A stretch of 64,000 nt of DNA from Cunninghamella blakesleeana (GCA_017871115.1 JAFCIZ010000007.1:992001-1056000), one strand, 5' to 3'; positions 15,616 to 30,700 are shown, counted from the first letter of the stretch. Notes: generated from the letters alone by a model not told the origin. Numbers and translations: made by a program.

Positions 15616-15623
15616 GGGAGAGG

Positions 15624-15661
<38 letters not shown>

Positions 15662-15881
15662 CTATATAGTGAAAAATAAAAAAAATGAGGGAGATTATTC
15701 TTGTAACTTTTTTTAAAAAATGCGGGAATTTAATTTTTTAAAATATTCTTCCATAATTGGAAAGAACAGTCCAGGATGATTCATTTCCTTCCAATAAAAA
15801 ATATATACCTCTATTTTATTTTTTTTTCTATCTCCTTTTTTTTTTTTCTTTTTCTATCTTTTAAATATAAATAAATAAAAA
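15616..15881. promoter_or_regulatory. Compact bidirectional promoter, MOCS2B / AsnRS
   Basis: Only 266 bp separate the two divergent start codons, so both promoters must lie here or overlap. The sequence has a (TA)n run (15628-15657) near the MOCS2B side and a pyrimidine-rich stretch (15819-15860) just before the AsnRS start. Confidence 0.6.
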
Positions 15882-18256
15882 ATGGCTTCACAAATCTCTG
15901 AAGCTACCGAAAAGTTAGCTATTAGTGAAAGTAAATATATATATATGTATATAAATATATATATATATATATTTATATTATATATGATTTAATATTATTA
16001 GTTATTCTATTATTTTATTTTTTATTTCAGTATAAAAAAAGTAACGTGTCAGTTTGAGATCTAATGTTTCCTTTTTTGTTTATTTTTATTTCTATTTTTT
16101 CATAGCTGTATATATTGATGAAGTAGAAGGTTCTGATGAAAACAATGGTACCGAAGCTTCTCCTTTAAAAACAGCTTTAAAAGCCCTTGAAAAACATGGT
16201 GAAAATATTAAAATTCTTGTCAAGAAAGATGCTGAAGGATATAAGGATATTTCTGGTGCAGCCTTAAAGAAGGCTAAAAAAGGATTAGTTGAATTACAAC
16301 GCAAACTCAAGAAACAAGAAGAACAAAAGAAAAAACAAGAAGAAGATTTAAAGAAAAAACAAGAAGAAGAAGCCAAAGTTTTAGAACGTGCCAAAGCTAT
16401 TGTTTTGACTGAAGATAGCTCTTTACCTAAGGCTGAAAAGGTAATAACATAAAGAAAAAGAAGAAAAAGAAAATAAATAAAATTAAATATAATTTAATAA
16501 AACTCTTTCTATCTACATGTAAATATTTGCTAACCCATATAGATTAAAATCCGTCAAGGGGTTGAATCACGGGGTAAACGTGTAAAAGTATCTGGATGGG
16601 TCCATCGTCTTCGTGTTCAAGGTAAAGATATGATGTTTGTTGTCATTCGTGATGGTACTGGTTATTTACAATGTGTACTTACAGGACAATTGGTAAGTTG
16701 TATAATTAAAAAGAAAGAAAGAAAATAAGTTATATATTGATTTATTTTTATATTTTTTATTTTCATCTAGTGTCATACCTATGATGCTATTACACTTACC
16801 ACTGAATCCACTATTACCGTTTATGGTGTGATCAATGCACTTCCTGAAGGTAAAACAGCACCTGATAATCACGAATTAGTAGTAGACTTTTGGGAAGTAA
16901 TTGGTAAAGCCCCTGATGGTGAAGAAGCTTTCAATAGTAAGGTAGCTCCTGATGCTGACCCCTCATATTTATTGGATAACAGACATTTAGTCCTTCGTGG
17001 TGAAACTTCATCTGCAGTTTTTAAGGCTCGTGCTGAAGTTATCAAAGCTTTCCGTGCTCATTTTGAATCTCGTGGTTATACAGAAGTTACCCCTCCTTGC
17101 ATGGTCCAAACTCAAGTTGAAGGTGGTTCTACCTTATTTGAATTTAATTATTATGGTGAACAGGTATGTGTTAATAAGAAAAAGAAAAAAGAAAAAGCTA
17201 TATAGATAAAAATGGATAAAAAATAGATATATATAGTTATATATAATTAAAATTGAAAAAAAGAAAAACAGGTTGGCAAAGTTTTTTTATTATTATTATT
17301 ATTATTTTTCATTTATACTATTATAGTTACTCATTAATTTTATTTTATTTTTTATAATCTTCCACGCTCTTACTTAATATAGGCATATTTGACACAATCT
17401 TCTCAACTTTATCTTGAAACCTGTCTTCCAGCCCTCGGTGATGTCTTCTGTCTTGCAGAATCCTACCGTGCTGAAAAATCTCATACCCGTCGTCATTTAT
17501 CTGAATATTCTCACTTGGAAGCTGAATTATGTTTCTTGAACTTTGACGATTTATTAAATGCTATTGAAGACTTAATTTGTGATGTCATTGATCGTGTCAT
17601 GGCCCATGCACCCACTCGTCAATTAATTGAACAATTAAACCCTAACTTCCAACCACCCAGTCGTCCTTTCTTACGTATGAAATATGCTGATGCCATTGAA
17701 TACCTTAAAGAAAACGATATTAAAAAAGAAGATGGTTCTTATTATCAATATGGTGAAGATATTCCCGAAGCTCCTGAACGTGCTATGACTGATAAAATCA
17801 ACCGTCCTATCTTATTAACTCATTTCCCTGCCCATATTAAAGCCTTCTATATGCAAAAATGCGATGATGATCGCACTGTTACTGAAAGTGTTGATGTATT
17901 AATGCCTAACGTTGGTGAAATTGTTGGTGGTAGTATGAGAATGAACGATATGGTAAATATAAATTATAATATTAAAAAAATGAAGTACAAAAGAAAAAAA
18001 ATGAGAGTGAACAGATGATTAATCATCACCTTCATATTTATATTGTTCTTTATAGAATGAATTATTGGAAGCCTATAAAAAAGAAGGCATTGACCCTTCA
18101 CCTTATTACTGGTACACTGATCAACGTAAATACGGTACATCTCCTCACGGTGGTTATGGTCTTGGTGTAGAAAGATTCCTCGCTTGGTTACTTAACCGAT
18201 ACACTGTCCGGGATTGTTCACTTTATCCTCGTTTCACTGGTAGATGTACTCCTTAG
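15882..18256 (+). CDS. Asparaginyl-tRNA synthetase, cytoplasmic
   Basis: Six exons: 15882-15930, 16106-16440, 16543-16692, 16771-17163, 17383-17952, 18056-18256; 1,698 nt, 565 aa. A class IIb synthetase (yeast Ded81 equivalent) that charges tRNA-Asn in the cytosol. After a eukaryote-specific N-terminal extension with a Lys/Glu coiled coil (about residues 75-115) comes the OB-fold anticodon domain ([14 protein letters not shown]), then the class II core: motif 2 region [20 protein letters not shown] and motif 3 [12 protein letters not shown] near the C-terminus. The C-terminal PRFTGRCTP is characteristic of eukaryotic AsnRS. A tempting acceptor (AACAG at about 17270) upstream of exon 5 is rejected because the downstream frame closes immediately. 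Codon use is more biased (GGT, CGT) than in neighbours, as expected for a highly expressed gene. Confidence 0.95.
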
Positions 18257-20344
18257 ATTTTATAATATATATGTTTATATAAATATTACTTTTTTTTTTT
18301 TCTGCCAAGTTTATTTATTGAAATTGTAATAAAAAAAAAAAAATAAAAATAAAATTACATAAATTCCTTTTTTAATATAAACTATACCTTATTTCTTGTT
18401 TTTTAAACGTTATTATATTAATGAAATGGAGTCAATAAAAAAAAGGTAATAATAAGAAAAAATAAATGCACCCTGACTATTATTATTATTATTATAATTA
18501 TTATAATTATTTATTAACTTTGAATAAGCTCCTTAATAATCTTTTATATATACATATATATATACACATATGTATATATGTATATATATATATATATATT
18601 TGAATCATATAAATATATTACCTTTTGTGTTTTTAGTCTCCTCATTTGCCTCATACTCGTGTTGTCTCCTTGGATATAAAATAATAATAAAACAAAGAGG
18701 GTCTATGATTTATGCAGACTTAAACATATGTGTAATCAAACATGATCATAATAATAATAATAACAATACATATGTTTTCTTTTTTTTAAAAAAACATAAA
18801 CTTTTTTTTCCCTCACTTATATATTTATTGATAAAATAGAATTATTAAAAGAACCCTGCATTAAAAAAGGATGCTTTATTTATTTTATTATTCTTTTTTA
18901 ACTTGATTTTTTTACTGTTGTTTTATTATGATGTTGCCTAGGTATACTTTTTATTTTGCTCCTAAAAATAAATATATTAAGGTCATGGAGTCAATTTTAT
19001 ATTTTTATGTTAGGTTATGAAATTATAATAAAAAAAAGCCCTCCTCCCCTATTTTTTTTTTTTTCTATTATGTGAACTCATAGTAATAAGATTGACCTAG
19101 GAAAAAAAAAAAAAATCTTGGAAGCTAATATAAAAAAGGCGGGATAAATGAATAAGGACTACCATGAAAGCGGTTTTTTCTTCTTTTTTTCATTTAGCAT
19201 TTCATGTTTTTATTCCTCTTTTTTTTAAAAAAAAGAAAACATTAACATTATCATCATTGAAAATAATAAAAATAGGAAAATAGAAAGTGGCTTTAAATGA
19301 AAATAATATTAAAAAAGGTAAAAAAAAAAATTACTATTTTAAATGTCATTATATTATATTTTTTTTTTAATATTAACATTATATTATTATTATTTTTGGT
19401 GATGATTTATTATTGTAATATTCGATCATATTAAACTAAAAAAGGAAAAAGGCTACACAGATCATGATATATAAAAGGAGTTGGGGGAAACAAGTGGGGG
19501 GGAAACGAAATAGTACTAGGGGAAAGGGAAAAAAAATAAAACTATGGTCATGTATAAGTCTAAGTGCAAGTGTGTGAGTAAATGGATATAAATGGATATA
19601 TAAATATATATGCGTTTATAAAAAAAAGTAATATTCATTTGGTAAAAAAAAAAAAAACGATTGTGAAGTGTGTGTTTAAATAAAGTTGAGCTAGGGAGAA
19701 AAGAGGGGGGAAAGAATAATAAAAAAAAAAAAAAGTAAAAAGTTGTGTTAATGAAAAAAAAAAAAAAAAAAAAAAAAACAAAAAAACTTGTTAATATGGT
19801 GATTCAAAAACCAAACATTTATTTTAACGCCGCTTTTTTGTTCATATTGGGTTAGTCGTGCCAATATTTCATATAGGTCGGCATATAACAAAAACAAATC
19901 TAATAACTACTAAAAAAAAAAAAAATGGGATGATCTCTTTCATTTTCTCTCTTTCCCTCTCTCTCTTGGTCTCACTCATTCAACCCATATACACACATTT
20001 TCTCTCTCTTTAAAGGTTTTTTTTTTTCTTCAAAGGAAATTCTATTTTCTCCTTGTATTTTTTTTTTTTTTTCCTTTCCCTTTCCCTTAAATATAATTTT
20101 TTTTTTTTTTTTTTTTTGAAAGAAAAGGTTTAAATAGCAACTTTATTTCACTTTTCTTTTCTTTTCTTTTTTTTAAATTATTTATAAAAAAAAAAATAAA
20201 ATAATCATACCCAAATCCTCTATTTTACTTTTTTTTTTCTTATATATTACTCTCTTTTTTCATTCCATTCACTTTTTAATTTTATCTAAATTTATAAGCT
20301 AGCATTCATTTTTTTTTAATTTTTTCATCATCACCATCATCATC
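18257..20344. promoter_or_regulatory. Long 5' region of the CreA/Mig1-like gene
   Basis: 2,088 bp without a recognisable gene. It has many homopolymer tracts, a G-rich purine stretch at 19481-19530, and a long pyrimidine-rich leader (19940-20300, CTCTCTTTCCC type) directly before the start codon of the zinc-finger gene. Probably a large promoter plus a long 5' UTR. Confidence 0.5.
19494..19499 (+). promoter_or_regulatory. Candidate CreA/Mig1 site (SYGGRG) upstream of its own gene
   Basis: GTGGGG fits the SYGGRG site recognised by CreA-type fingers, and lies within a G-rich patch unusual for this AT-rich DNA, about 850 bp upstream of the CreA-like start. A six-base match alone is weak; autoregulation is known for this family in other fungi and is only inferred here. 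Confidence 0.3.
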
Positions 20345-21157
20345 ATGCAACAACAACAACGTAAAACCAATTCTACTGCTCAACGTCGTTATAAATGTAC
20401 CATGTGCCCCAAAGCATTTTTTAGATTAGAACATCGTACTCGACACATTCGTACACATACAGGTGAAAAACCTCATCCATGTACTTTCCCAGGTTGTGGA
20501 AAACGATTTTCTCGATCGGATGAATTGACAAGACATTCACGTACCCATTCATCCTCATCTCCTAGCCACCGAAGATACGAAAGAAAAGAAATGTTATTAA
20601 AAAAAGTAAATAACTATCATGTACCTTTATCACCTCCAAGTGAAGAATTGACACGTAAATTACCTTCATTACAACAACAACAACAACAACAGCCTATGAT
20701 TATTTCATTACCACCTAGTCCTGCTTTGTCTGCATGTGCATCCATGGAATACCCTCCTCTTCATCCTAATGATACTTTAAGGTTGTCTCATTCTGATACC
20801 ATTCGCAAATCATCCTTATCTCCTCCTTCTTCCTCTTTGGTTGAACCATTACCACAACAGCAACAAAGAAGATGGTCATATGCTGGATTAAATAACAGCC
20901 GCCACCCTTCTTCTTTTTCACCTTACCATAAACCTCAACCTATAGAATGCAATGATAGCTACCGCCCTATTACTTCTTCTCCCTCTTCTTTTACTCGCCA
21001 TAAAAGTCTTGGTAATATTTACCATCATCATCAACAACAACAACCTCTTTATTCTAAAAACTCTCCTCCATTAACTAACATTCTTTCTAAAGATCAAGAT
21101 TTTTATCCTTATCAAAGACCTACTTTACCATCCATTCATTCTTTACTTCTCTATTAA
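20345..21157 (+). CDS. CreA/Mig1-type C2H2 zinc-finger carbon catabolite repressor
   Basis: Single-exon gene, 270 aa. Two adjacent C2H2 fingers occupy residues 15-73. Finger 1 reads [21 protein letters not shown] and finger 2 has [23 protein letters not shown], joined by a TGEKPH linker. The recognition helices (RLEHxTRH and RSDELTRH) are those of CreA/Mig1 repressors, which bind GC-rich SYGGRG boxes and shut off genes for alternative carbon sources when glucose is present. The rest is Ser/Pro/Gln/His-rich, low complexity and presumably regulatory. The protein is shorter than ascomycete CreA (about 400 aa), as often seen in early-diverging fungi. Paralogues are likely elsewhere. It stands alone in a 5.9-kb gene-poor stretch. 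Confidence 0.85.
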   Translation: MQQQQRKTNSTAQRRYKCTMCPKAFFRLEHRTRHIRTHTGEKPHPCTFPGCGKRFSRSDELTRHSRTHSSSSPSHRRYERKEMLLKKVNNYHVPLSPPSEELTRKLPSLQQQQQQQPMIISLPPSPALSACASMEYPPLHPNDTLRLSHSDTIRKSSLSPPSSSLVEPLPQQQQRRWSYAGLNNSRHPSSFSPYHKPQPIECNDSYRPITSSPSSFTRHKSLGNIYHHHQQQQPLYSKNSPPLTNILSKDQDFYPYQRPTLPSIHSLLLY

Positions 21158-22693
21158 TTTTTTTTTTTTTTTACTATTATTATTATTTATATACATATGC
21201 TTTATTATTATTCTTTTTCTTTTTACATATATGTTTGAATTGTGCGTGCACATAGTTAAACTTCATTTTTTTTATGTATAATACGACTCTCTCTCTATAT
21301 ATAAGTATATATACATCATACCTATAATCATCCTTTTCTTTTTTATTATTATTTATTGATTCTTTCTTATTTATTTATTAGTACAGTTCATTCTTTTTTT
21401 CTTTTTTTATTATATATATAATTTTTTTAAAAAAAAACATCATCATTTTTATTTTATTTTTTATAAAGAGTATACATTTATTATTTTCTTCTTTTTTACA
21501 TAATAAAAACATATATATATATATATATATATAAATTTAAATATATATAAATTTAAATAAATTAATTTAAATTAATATTAATATTAAAAAAAAAAGCACA
21601 GCCTTTGAACTTTAAAAAAGGATTTCTGAAATGATGGCTCGAGGATTATATGAAAAATTCGTTTTTTTAATAATAAAAGGAAAAATAATATAATCACCTT
21701 TTTTTAAGGATAATGATGAAATGGAGGTAAGTAAAAAAAAAATAAAGACCCTTAATTTTTTTTTTTTTTTATTCAAGAAAAACTCGTGTTTGTTACTTTA
21801 AAGATAATTGATGGTTATCCACATGATATTTACATAGGGTCTTTTATTATTATCATTACTATCATTTACTAATAGAAAGATGTAAGTAAACGAAGAAGCA
21901 TGTCAATGTGATCAGGTGAAAAAAAAAAAAAAAAAAAAAAATCTGGAAATGGTGTTATTATAATGGTAATCTTGTCTCCTCTTTTTTTTTTTTTATTATC
22001 ATTATTTTAGTACTTCTTTTTACTATTATTATTATTCCTTTATCTAGTTTATGTTATCATTTCTTTAACTCAACTAATAATAAATAGTGTTTTATGCAAT
22101 GATATTTTATCCTGGGTGTTGTTAAATATTTTTGCATGATTGAGTTAAAACTCAGTTGTATTCCACTATTGTTGTTGTATATCGTTTTTTATTTTTTATT
22201 CTCAATTACGAGCATCTATTTTTAATTCAATGATAAGAATAATTAATCATTAATTTAAAAAATCTTAATAATATAATACAATGATAAAGTTATTATAAAA
22301 AAAAAATCAAAGTCATTAAGGAGAATATATATATATATATATGTATATAAAAATACATTATAAAATGATAACAATTGATATATAAAAAAAAAAGGTTCGT
22401 TAGATAACCGAATTTTTTTAAACTTAGGTTTATTCTTTAATGATGATACCATAACAACAATAACTTTGTTGTACCCCATTTTTAATAATAATAAAAAGAA
22501 ATTATGGGGTTTGTGTAATTATGATAAGGATAATAATAAAAATATCGTTTTTTATATTATTATTATTATTGTTAGTGGTAGTAGTAATAGCAGTAGTATT
22601 AATATGATTTATACTATTCTATTAAAAACAATGCAAAAATAATTGACATCAAATCTAAACTGTCAAAGGATATATATATGTATATATATATAT

Positions 22694-22724
<31 letters not shown>

Positions 22725-24127
22725 AAGAGTACTATAAAAAACCCATTCATTAAACAAGATACATAGGATGATCAAGGCTCCTAATGAATAATTTCCATTT
22801 TATTCCATTTTATTCTGTCACTTTAACAAAAACGATATATTTATATACACTTATCTCCTAAAAATGATAATAATAATGACTTCTACCATATTGATTATAG
22901 TTTTCCGATGATCAAAACTAAAATGAAGATGATGCATCCCTTATATATCAATGATTATCGATTTAAAATGATCGGCGTTATACTTTTTATTTTCCTCTCG
23001 ATCATCGTAAAAGAAAAAACATGTGTATATGGATTTTAAAGAACCGTTTAGTAATTTTTATACAATATAAATCCCTTTTTTCAGCTCCATACAAATAAAT
23101 AAATTATAAAAAAAGGAACTTTGATAATGATATTTAATATGCTTTGGTAGCTTTTGCAATTTCGCACATGATATAACTTCCCCTTCCTTGAATTTAAACC
23201 TATTTTACTTTTTTACCTTTCTTCTCTCCTTCACTCTCCTTTTTTTATTATTGCTATTATTATTATCATTAGTATTATTAATAGTTTACTAAAACAATAG
23301 CAATCACTTTTTTATTTTAATTTGTTCTAAATATAATTTTAATTATTCTGATTAATTATAAGAAAATAGAAATGATTAATTCTAGATATATAATTAAAAA
23401 GGGCACTTTCTTTTATCTATTACTGCTATTCAACCATTTTCTTTATTTTATAGTTGATAAGGTTTTATTTAAAAAAACCATTTATATATACGTATATTCA
23501 TTATTCATTATTACTATTATTTTCAAGGATAAATAAAAACAAATTTCTCCATAAATTTATTCCTCTTTGAAACCTAGTACCTATTTTTTTTTTTTTTTTT
23601 TTTTTTTTTTCGATCATATTAATCTATTCAATGTGGAGTAAACTTTAAATAAGTTTATATTTTTGTAATATAAATGATTATGATCAAACCTTTTTTCATC
23701 CGTCTCTTCCATTTTTTTTTTCCCTCTCCCCCTCCCTCCCCTAAGTCTTTCCACTCCTTCTTTTTTTTTCTAAAAAAGCGTATTTCGGGAAAACAACTAA
23801 AAATGGCGCTCTTGTTGCCATTTATCTACGATAATTCAGCGTACTTTTTTATATTTAGTTAAATGTGTATATTAATTATTATTACTTTATCATTTATTTT
23901 TTCGGATTTAGATTTATATAAAGCAAAAACACATACACTTAGCGCCACATATATATACATATATATTCATGATCATTACAATATTTTTTTTTAAAAAAAA
24001 AATAGTATATTAAAATATAAAGTTGTTTTTTTATTTTATTCTTATTTTCATTCATTAAATCATATCACCGTTTTGCTCAAATCCAATTTATTCCAAGGTT
24101 TTTATTGGTTGGTTATTTATATTTTAT
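21158..24127. other. Large gene-free stretch downstream of the CreA-like gene
   Basis: Almost 3 kb with no convincing reading frame, RNA gene or mobile element. It holds many T/A homopolymers (21905-21941, 23587-23610), trinucleotide runs, a T9A10 junction near 23986 and a GATA/GA microsatellite at 22671-22728. A small unrecognised non-coding RNA cannot be excluded. Confidence 0.55.
22671..22728. repeat. Compound microsatellite (TA)n-(GATA)n-(GA)n
   Basis: TATATATA repeats pass into four GATA units and then about nine GA units. Simple-sequence repeat, likely length-polymorphic. Confidence 0.9.
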
Positions 24128-25860
<1,733 letters not shown>

Positions 25861-26354
25861 ATGATACTTACCGAAACAAATTATAGTGGAAATAGTATTA
25901 AAAATACAATGTCAAACGACATTCAAATGAATGATGGAGGTACCAAATGGACCGACATTATAAAAAAAGGGGCAACAAATAAGATACCTCTAATTAATAG
26001 GTCGAATGATCCTTTTATGGCACATTCTCTTAGAAAACAACAAGCCATTTTCGAAGAAGATGATTTTAACAAAATTATGAAATGCCATCGTGCTGAGCAG
26101 ATTAGACAAAAGGCTATCCAAAAAGGCACAGTTATCTTCGAAGTTCCTACCAAAGACTTTAAAGATATCATAGATATATATCTAAAGATCGAAAATCAAT
26201 GTGGTACTTTGAAAGAAATTAATCACTTATCTAATAATAAAGTAGACAAGATGTCTAGTTTAATTATTATAGCAAAATTTAAGAATGAAGATAGTATTCG
26301 CAAGGCCACGTCTGAAGGATTCACTCATAATGGGTTGGTACACAGAGGGATTGT
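25861..26354 (+). pseudogene. LINE ORF1-like zinc-knuckle ORF, fragment 1 of 3
   Basis: First part of an ORF interrupted by a solo LTR at 26355; about 164 residues remain before the insertion. The segment has an acidic-basic soluble N-terminal region (TKWTDIIKKG) followed by a compact domain (GTVIFEVPTKDFKDIIDIYL) resembling the RRM-like part of LINE ORF1 proteins. It continues in the same frame at 26771 once the LTR and one copy of the 5-bp duplication ATTGT are discounted. The LINE assignment rests on the zinc knuckles in fragment 2 and is an inference; no ORF2 is present next to it. Confidence 0.6.
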
Positions 26355-26765
26355 TGTTGAATTTATCAATTAAAATTTTATACAAAAAATTAAAAACAAA
26401 GAAATATTGTGAAAATTTTGGTAAACCTTTATTCAAATGTAAAAGACAAGGGTTGTATTTATACTTTTTAGTGGATTGGTGACACTGGGCTTAGTTTATA
26501 TGTTATATAATATGAAAATAGAATTATAAAGTTATCTAGTAAAGGTAACGTGAATTAGATTGGAGTTTAAAGTGTGTCTATGGTAATGGATCTGCAAGAT
26601 TAGAAGATTTAAAGTTATAGCATAGCATAAGCTAATAGGAATAGATCATTTTGTATCAGGTACACAGTAGTGATTTTATAATAAATATCAAATATTTCAT
26701 GTGTATTATAAGTGTATTATAATTATGAAGTTATTTAATATTGTTATTATATGGTAAATACAACA
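26355..26765 (+). mobile_element. Solo LTR of a Ty3/gypsy element
   Basis: 411 bp beginning TGTTGAATTT and ending AAATACAACA (terminal inverted repeat TGTTG/CAACA), closely similar to the two LTRs of the full element at 27255-33135. It is flanked by the direct repeat ATTGT (26350-26354 and 26766-26770), the 5-bp duplication expected of an LTR element. No internal region remains, so it arose by LTR-LTR recombination after insertion. It interrupts the zinc-knuckle ORF. Confidence 0.95.
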
Positions 26766-26770
26766 ATTGT

Positions 26771-27254
26771 TAATTTAAATAGTAAAGATGGCATTCCTAA
26801 ATTGGTTCGTGTAACTTTAAATCAAATCCCTATGGATAAGGATGACCAAGAATTAATCACAAAATTATCAACATCTTTGGCTTATTATGGAAAAATAATG
26901 CAAATTAGAAAGGTCACTAGATTACATTTTTACGAAGGCGAAATAAACATTCTGTTAGACTGTAACAATAAAGAGGAAGGATATTCTCCTCTCCAAAGAT
27001 CTTTGTACTTAGAAGCATGGGATGAATTTTTCCCTGCTTCATTTATAGGAGCGCCGCCTATATGTTTTCATTACAGACAAGCAGGTCACATCAAACGTAA
27101 ATGCCCAGCTTTAGCTCATATCAAATGCGGAAAATGTGGAAACAACGGACACACATCCTTCAAATGCAGATCGAAAAACTTCAGGGAAGAAATAAATGAA
27201 TATATACAACGTAATCAAAACCAACAAGATCCAACAAAGGACATAAATAGTAAC
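26771..27254 (+). pseudogene. LINE ORF1-like zinc-knuckle ORF, fragment 2 of 3
   Basis: Middle part of the same ORF, about 161 residues, between the solo LTR and the full-length retrotransposon. It holds two CCHC-type knuckles: CFHYRQAGHIKRKC, in which the second Cys is replaced by Tyr, and CGKCGNNGHTSFKC, which is intact (CX2CX4HX4C). The sequence before the knuckles (EAWDEFFPASFIGAPPIC) resembles LINE ORF1 nucleic-acid binding proteins. The apparent stop two codons past the insertion point belongs to the inserted LTR, not to the original ORF. Confidence 0.65.
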
Positions 27255-27662
27255 TGTTGAATTTATCAATTCAAAATTATACAAAAAATTAAAAACAAAG
27301 AAATATTGTGAAACTTTTGGTTAAACTTTATTCAAATGTAAAAGACAAGGGTTGTATTTATACCTTTTAGTGGATTGGTGACACTGGGCTTAGTTTATAT
27401 GATATAATATGAAAATAGAATTATAAAGTTATCTAGTAAAGGTAACGTGAATTAGAATGGAGTTTAAAGTGTGTCTGTGGTAATGGATCTGCGGGATTAG
27501 AAGATTTAAAGTTATAGCAATGCATAAGCTAATAGGAATAGATCATTTTGTATCAGGTACACAGTAGTGATTTTATAATAAATATTAAATATTTCATGTG
27601 TATTATAAGTGTATTATAATTATGAAGTCATTTAATATTGTTATTATATGGTAAATACAACA
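27255..27662 (-). repeat. 3' LTR of the chromovirus
   Basis: Left LTR; 3' with respect to the element. TGTTG at one edge and CAACA at the other, preceded by the duplication GTAAC. Confidence 0.95.
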
Positions 27663-27675
27663 TTACTCCCTTCCA
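27663..27675 (-). other. Polypurine tract of the chromovirus
   Basis: On the minus strand TGGAAGGGAGTAA lies directly against the 3' LTR, the standard place for plus-strand DNA priming. Confidence 0.7.
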
Positions 27676-27767
27676 GGTTGAAGCAACCGTTAGAGTGTTG
27701 TACTTGTGAATTTTTTTAAGGAGTATAGTTGAAGAAAAGAAGTTTTTTTTTTTTTTTTTTTTTTTTT

Positions 27768-30700
27768 TTATGCAAGCAGTTTTCTACGACCATGTTTTTT
27801 AATGACCGACGTGGCTTGTTTTCTTTTAAGAGGATTTCTCTTTTCATTTAAATTTTTCTTTTCTTTTTCTTTTAATATATTTATTCTTTTCCAATATGTA
27901 TCAATGCAGTCTTGTGCATTTATATCGATAGATTTTTCCCATGTATCATCTTCAGCAGAATAACCTTTCCATCTTATTTTATATTCTCTATTTTGTTCAG
28001 TGCCTCTATGGTTTATTATAGCTTCAACTTCATAGATTTCATCAGTTGGAATGGTTTCATCGTGTGATATTAGTTTTAATTCTGATGGTGTATAATTTCT
28101 TGATGTTAATGCACCAGTCATATCTTTTAAAATATAATTACCGTTTTCAGTTTTATTAACTACAATATATGGACCTTCATATACAGGAGCTAGTTTACTG
28201 GTACGTGTAGGTAAACGTGCAACTACATAACTATTAATTGGAAAGTTTACTATTGGATATTTTTTATTAAAAGCTTCTTTTTGTGCTTTAACAATCATAT
28301 CCGTTCTTTCCTTAATAGCTGGAAATACAATATCAGCCATATAATCCATTCTATCCAGTAGTTTTTGATAGGATATAGGATTTTTGGATGTGATGTCAGT
28401 ATCTGTTTTGTTTTTATCTAATGCAGCATAAGGTGTATTCATATGTCTAGCAAACATAAGGGAAAAAGGGGCAGTTTGTAACCGTTTAGATATTTTATGG
28501 TTAACTGCTAATTGTGCAATTGGAGTATACCAATCCCAATCCACTTTTGTTCCTTGTATATGTTTTTGAATAATCTCTTGTGCAATACGAACATATCTTT
28601 CAGCAACGCCATTACCTCGTGGATGATAAGGTGTAGATAGACGATGATCAATATTCATAGTAGTATATAGATTTTTAAAGAATTGATTTTTAAATTCAGT
28701 ACCGTTATCGGATTGTACAATTTTTGGATAACCAAAATCGCCAAATACTTGTATTAAAGTGTGAATAACAGTGTCGGATTTTTTGTCAGGTAAAGGTCGA
28801 TAGATATTGAATCGTGTACATACGTCAACCATAACTAATAAATAGTTGTTACCTTTAGTTGATGTAGGAAAAGGTCCACATAAATCAATAGCCCAATGAT
28901 CACCTGGTAAATAAGCAAAGACAGGACGTAATGGATTATATCCTCTTCTTACAATATTATATTTTTGACAAGCAGGACATTCTTTAACTATTTCTAGTGC
29001 ATCTTTCATAATATGAACCCAATGTAAACCTTCATTATGTACAGCTTTAACAATTGCTTCAGCACCAAAGTGTCCGAAAGAATGAACTCTTTGTAGTATG
29101 GATTTATGTTGATTAGCTGGTGGTATAATATAATCAGTGGTTTGATTTTGGATTACTTGGATAAAATGTTTTTCTTCAAAGTATGGTTCTTTTTGTTTTA
29201 TTTTATCCAGTTTTTCTTTTATTATTTTGTTTGGCTTTTTGTTTGCATAACCTTTGTTTGCTAAAAGGTGTTGACTTGATTTATTTGGTTTATTATCCCC
29301 CTCTATCTCTTTGTCAGGTATATCAAGACGGGACAAGAGATCAGGTAGTGTGTTAAGTTTACCTGGTAAGTGAATAATAGTAAAAGAATAATCAAGTAAA
29401 GTATCTAGCCATTGTATCATCATGGGTGAAGCTATCTTTTGTGTATGTAAATAGGTAAGAGCTCTATGATCAGTGTAAAGTACAAAAGGTTTACCCCATA
29501 AGAATTTATGATATTTTTTAAGTGCAAAAACTATAGCCAATAGTTCTCTTTTATTAGTACTATAATTGCGTTGACTTTTAGATAAAGATTTAGCCATGTA
29601 TCCTATATGACGTTCTTTACCGTTTATTTTTTGAAATAATGATGCACCAATACCATAATCACTGGCATCAGTTGCAACATAAAATGTTTTAGAAAGATCA
29701 GGAAAGTGTAATAATGTATTATTTTGTAATTCTTGTTTAATGGTATTAAAATGTTTTTCATGAACTGATGTCCAATCATTATTTGTTATATTTTTATAAT
29801 TACGTAAAGCGTCTATAGGTGCAGTTAAAGCAGCAATATTAGCTATGTGTAATCTGAAGTAATTAACTATACCAAGAAACTGTTGAACAGCATGACCTGT
29901 CTTAGGACGTTGCCATTCTAATACATTAGTGACTTTTCGTGGATCAAGATCATGACCTTTATCTGATATACAGAATCCTAGTAAGTAAACACATGTCTGT
30001 GCGAAGTGACATTTTTTAGGATTAAGTATCAAATTAACTTCTGTTAATTTCTTTATTGCTATAGATACGTGTTCAATGTGTTCTGTCATATTTTTAGAAT
30101 GAATAACAACATCATCAACAAATGTTTGGACGTAAGGAAGACCATTGAAGATGTGATGCATTACTCTTTGAAATTTAGATGATAGAGGCTTCAATCCAAA
30201 AGGACAACCTTTAAACATGTATTGTCTACCTTTGTGTGTAAAAGTAGTTTTATGTTGATCATCTGGATGAATCATGAATCTATGAAATGCACTTTTTAAA
30301 TCTAGTGTGGTGAAGATTTTTGATCCGTGCATGTTCTCAAAGATCTCATTGATTAATGGTAAAGGATATATATCATCCTGTAAATGTTTATTAATGTGTC
30401 GTGGATCAAGACAAGGGCGTTTACCGGTGATATTACCGTATTCATCTTTCTTGGGTGCAAGTGTTATAGGACTATTCCAAGTGGTATCGACTGGGGCGAT
30501 AGTGATTGTACCTTCTTCCAACCAAGTTTTTACTGCCTCATCAACCAATGGTTGCATTGTATATGCTATAGGATATTGGCGATGATTAGTATCATTGGAT
30601 GGCATAGTAGGTGTATTTAATTTAACTACAGAAATATCAAGTGTACAAAAAGATGTCTTAGGTATCAATTGATTTTCATCAATATAAGGTGTTATAGAAT

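Noticed and set aside
17265..17290. AACAG acceptor for AsnRS exon 5
   Set aside because: The following frame runs into poly-T and stops; the acceptor at 17381-17382 restores the conserved protein exactly.
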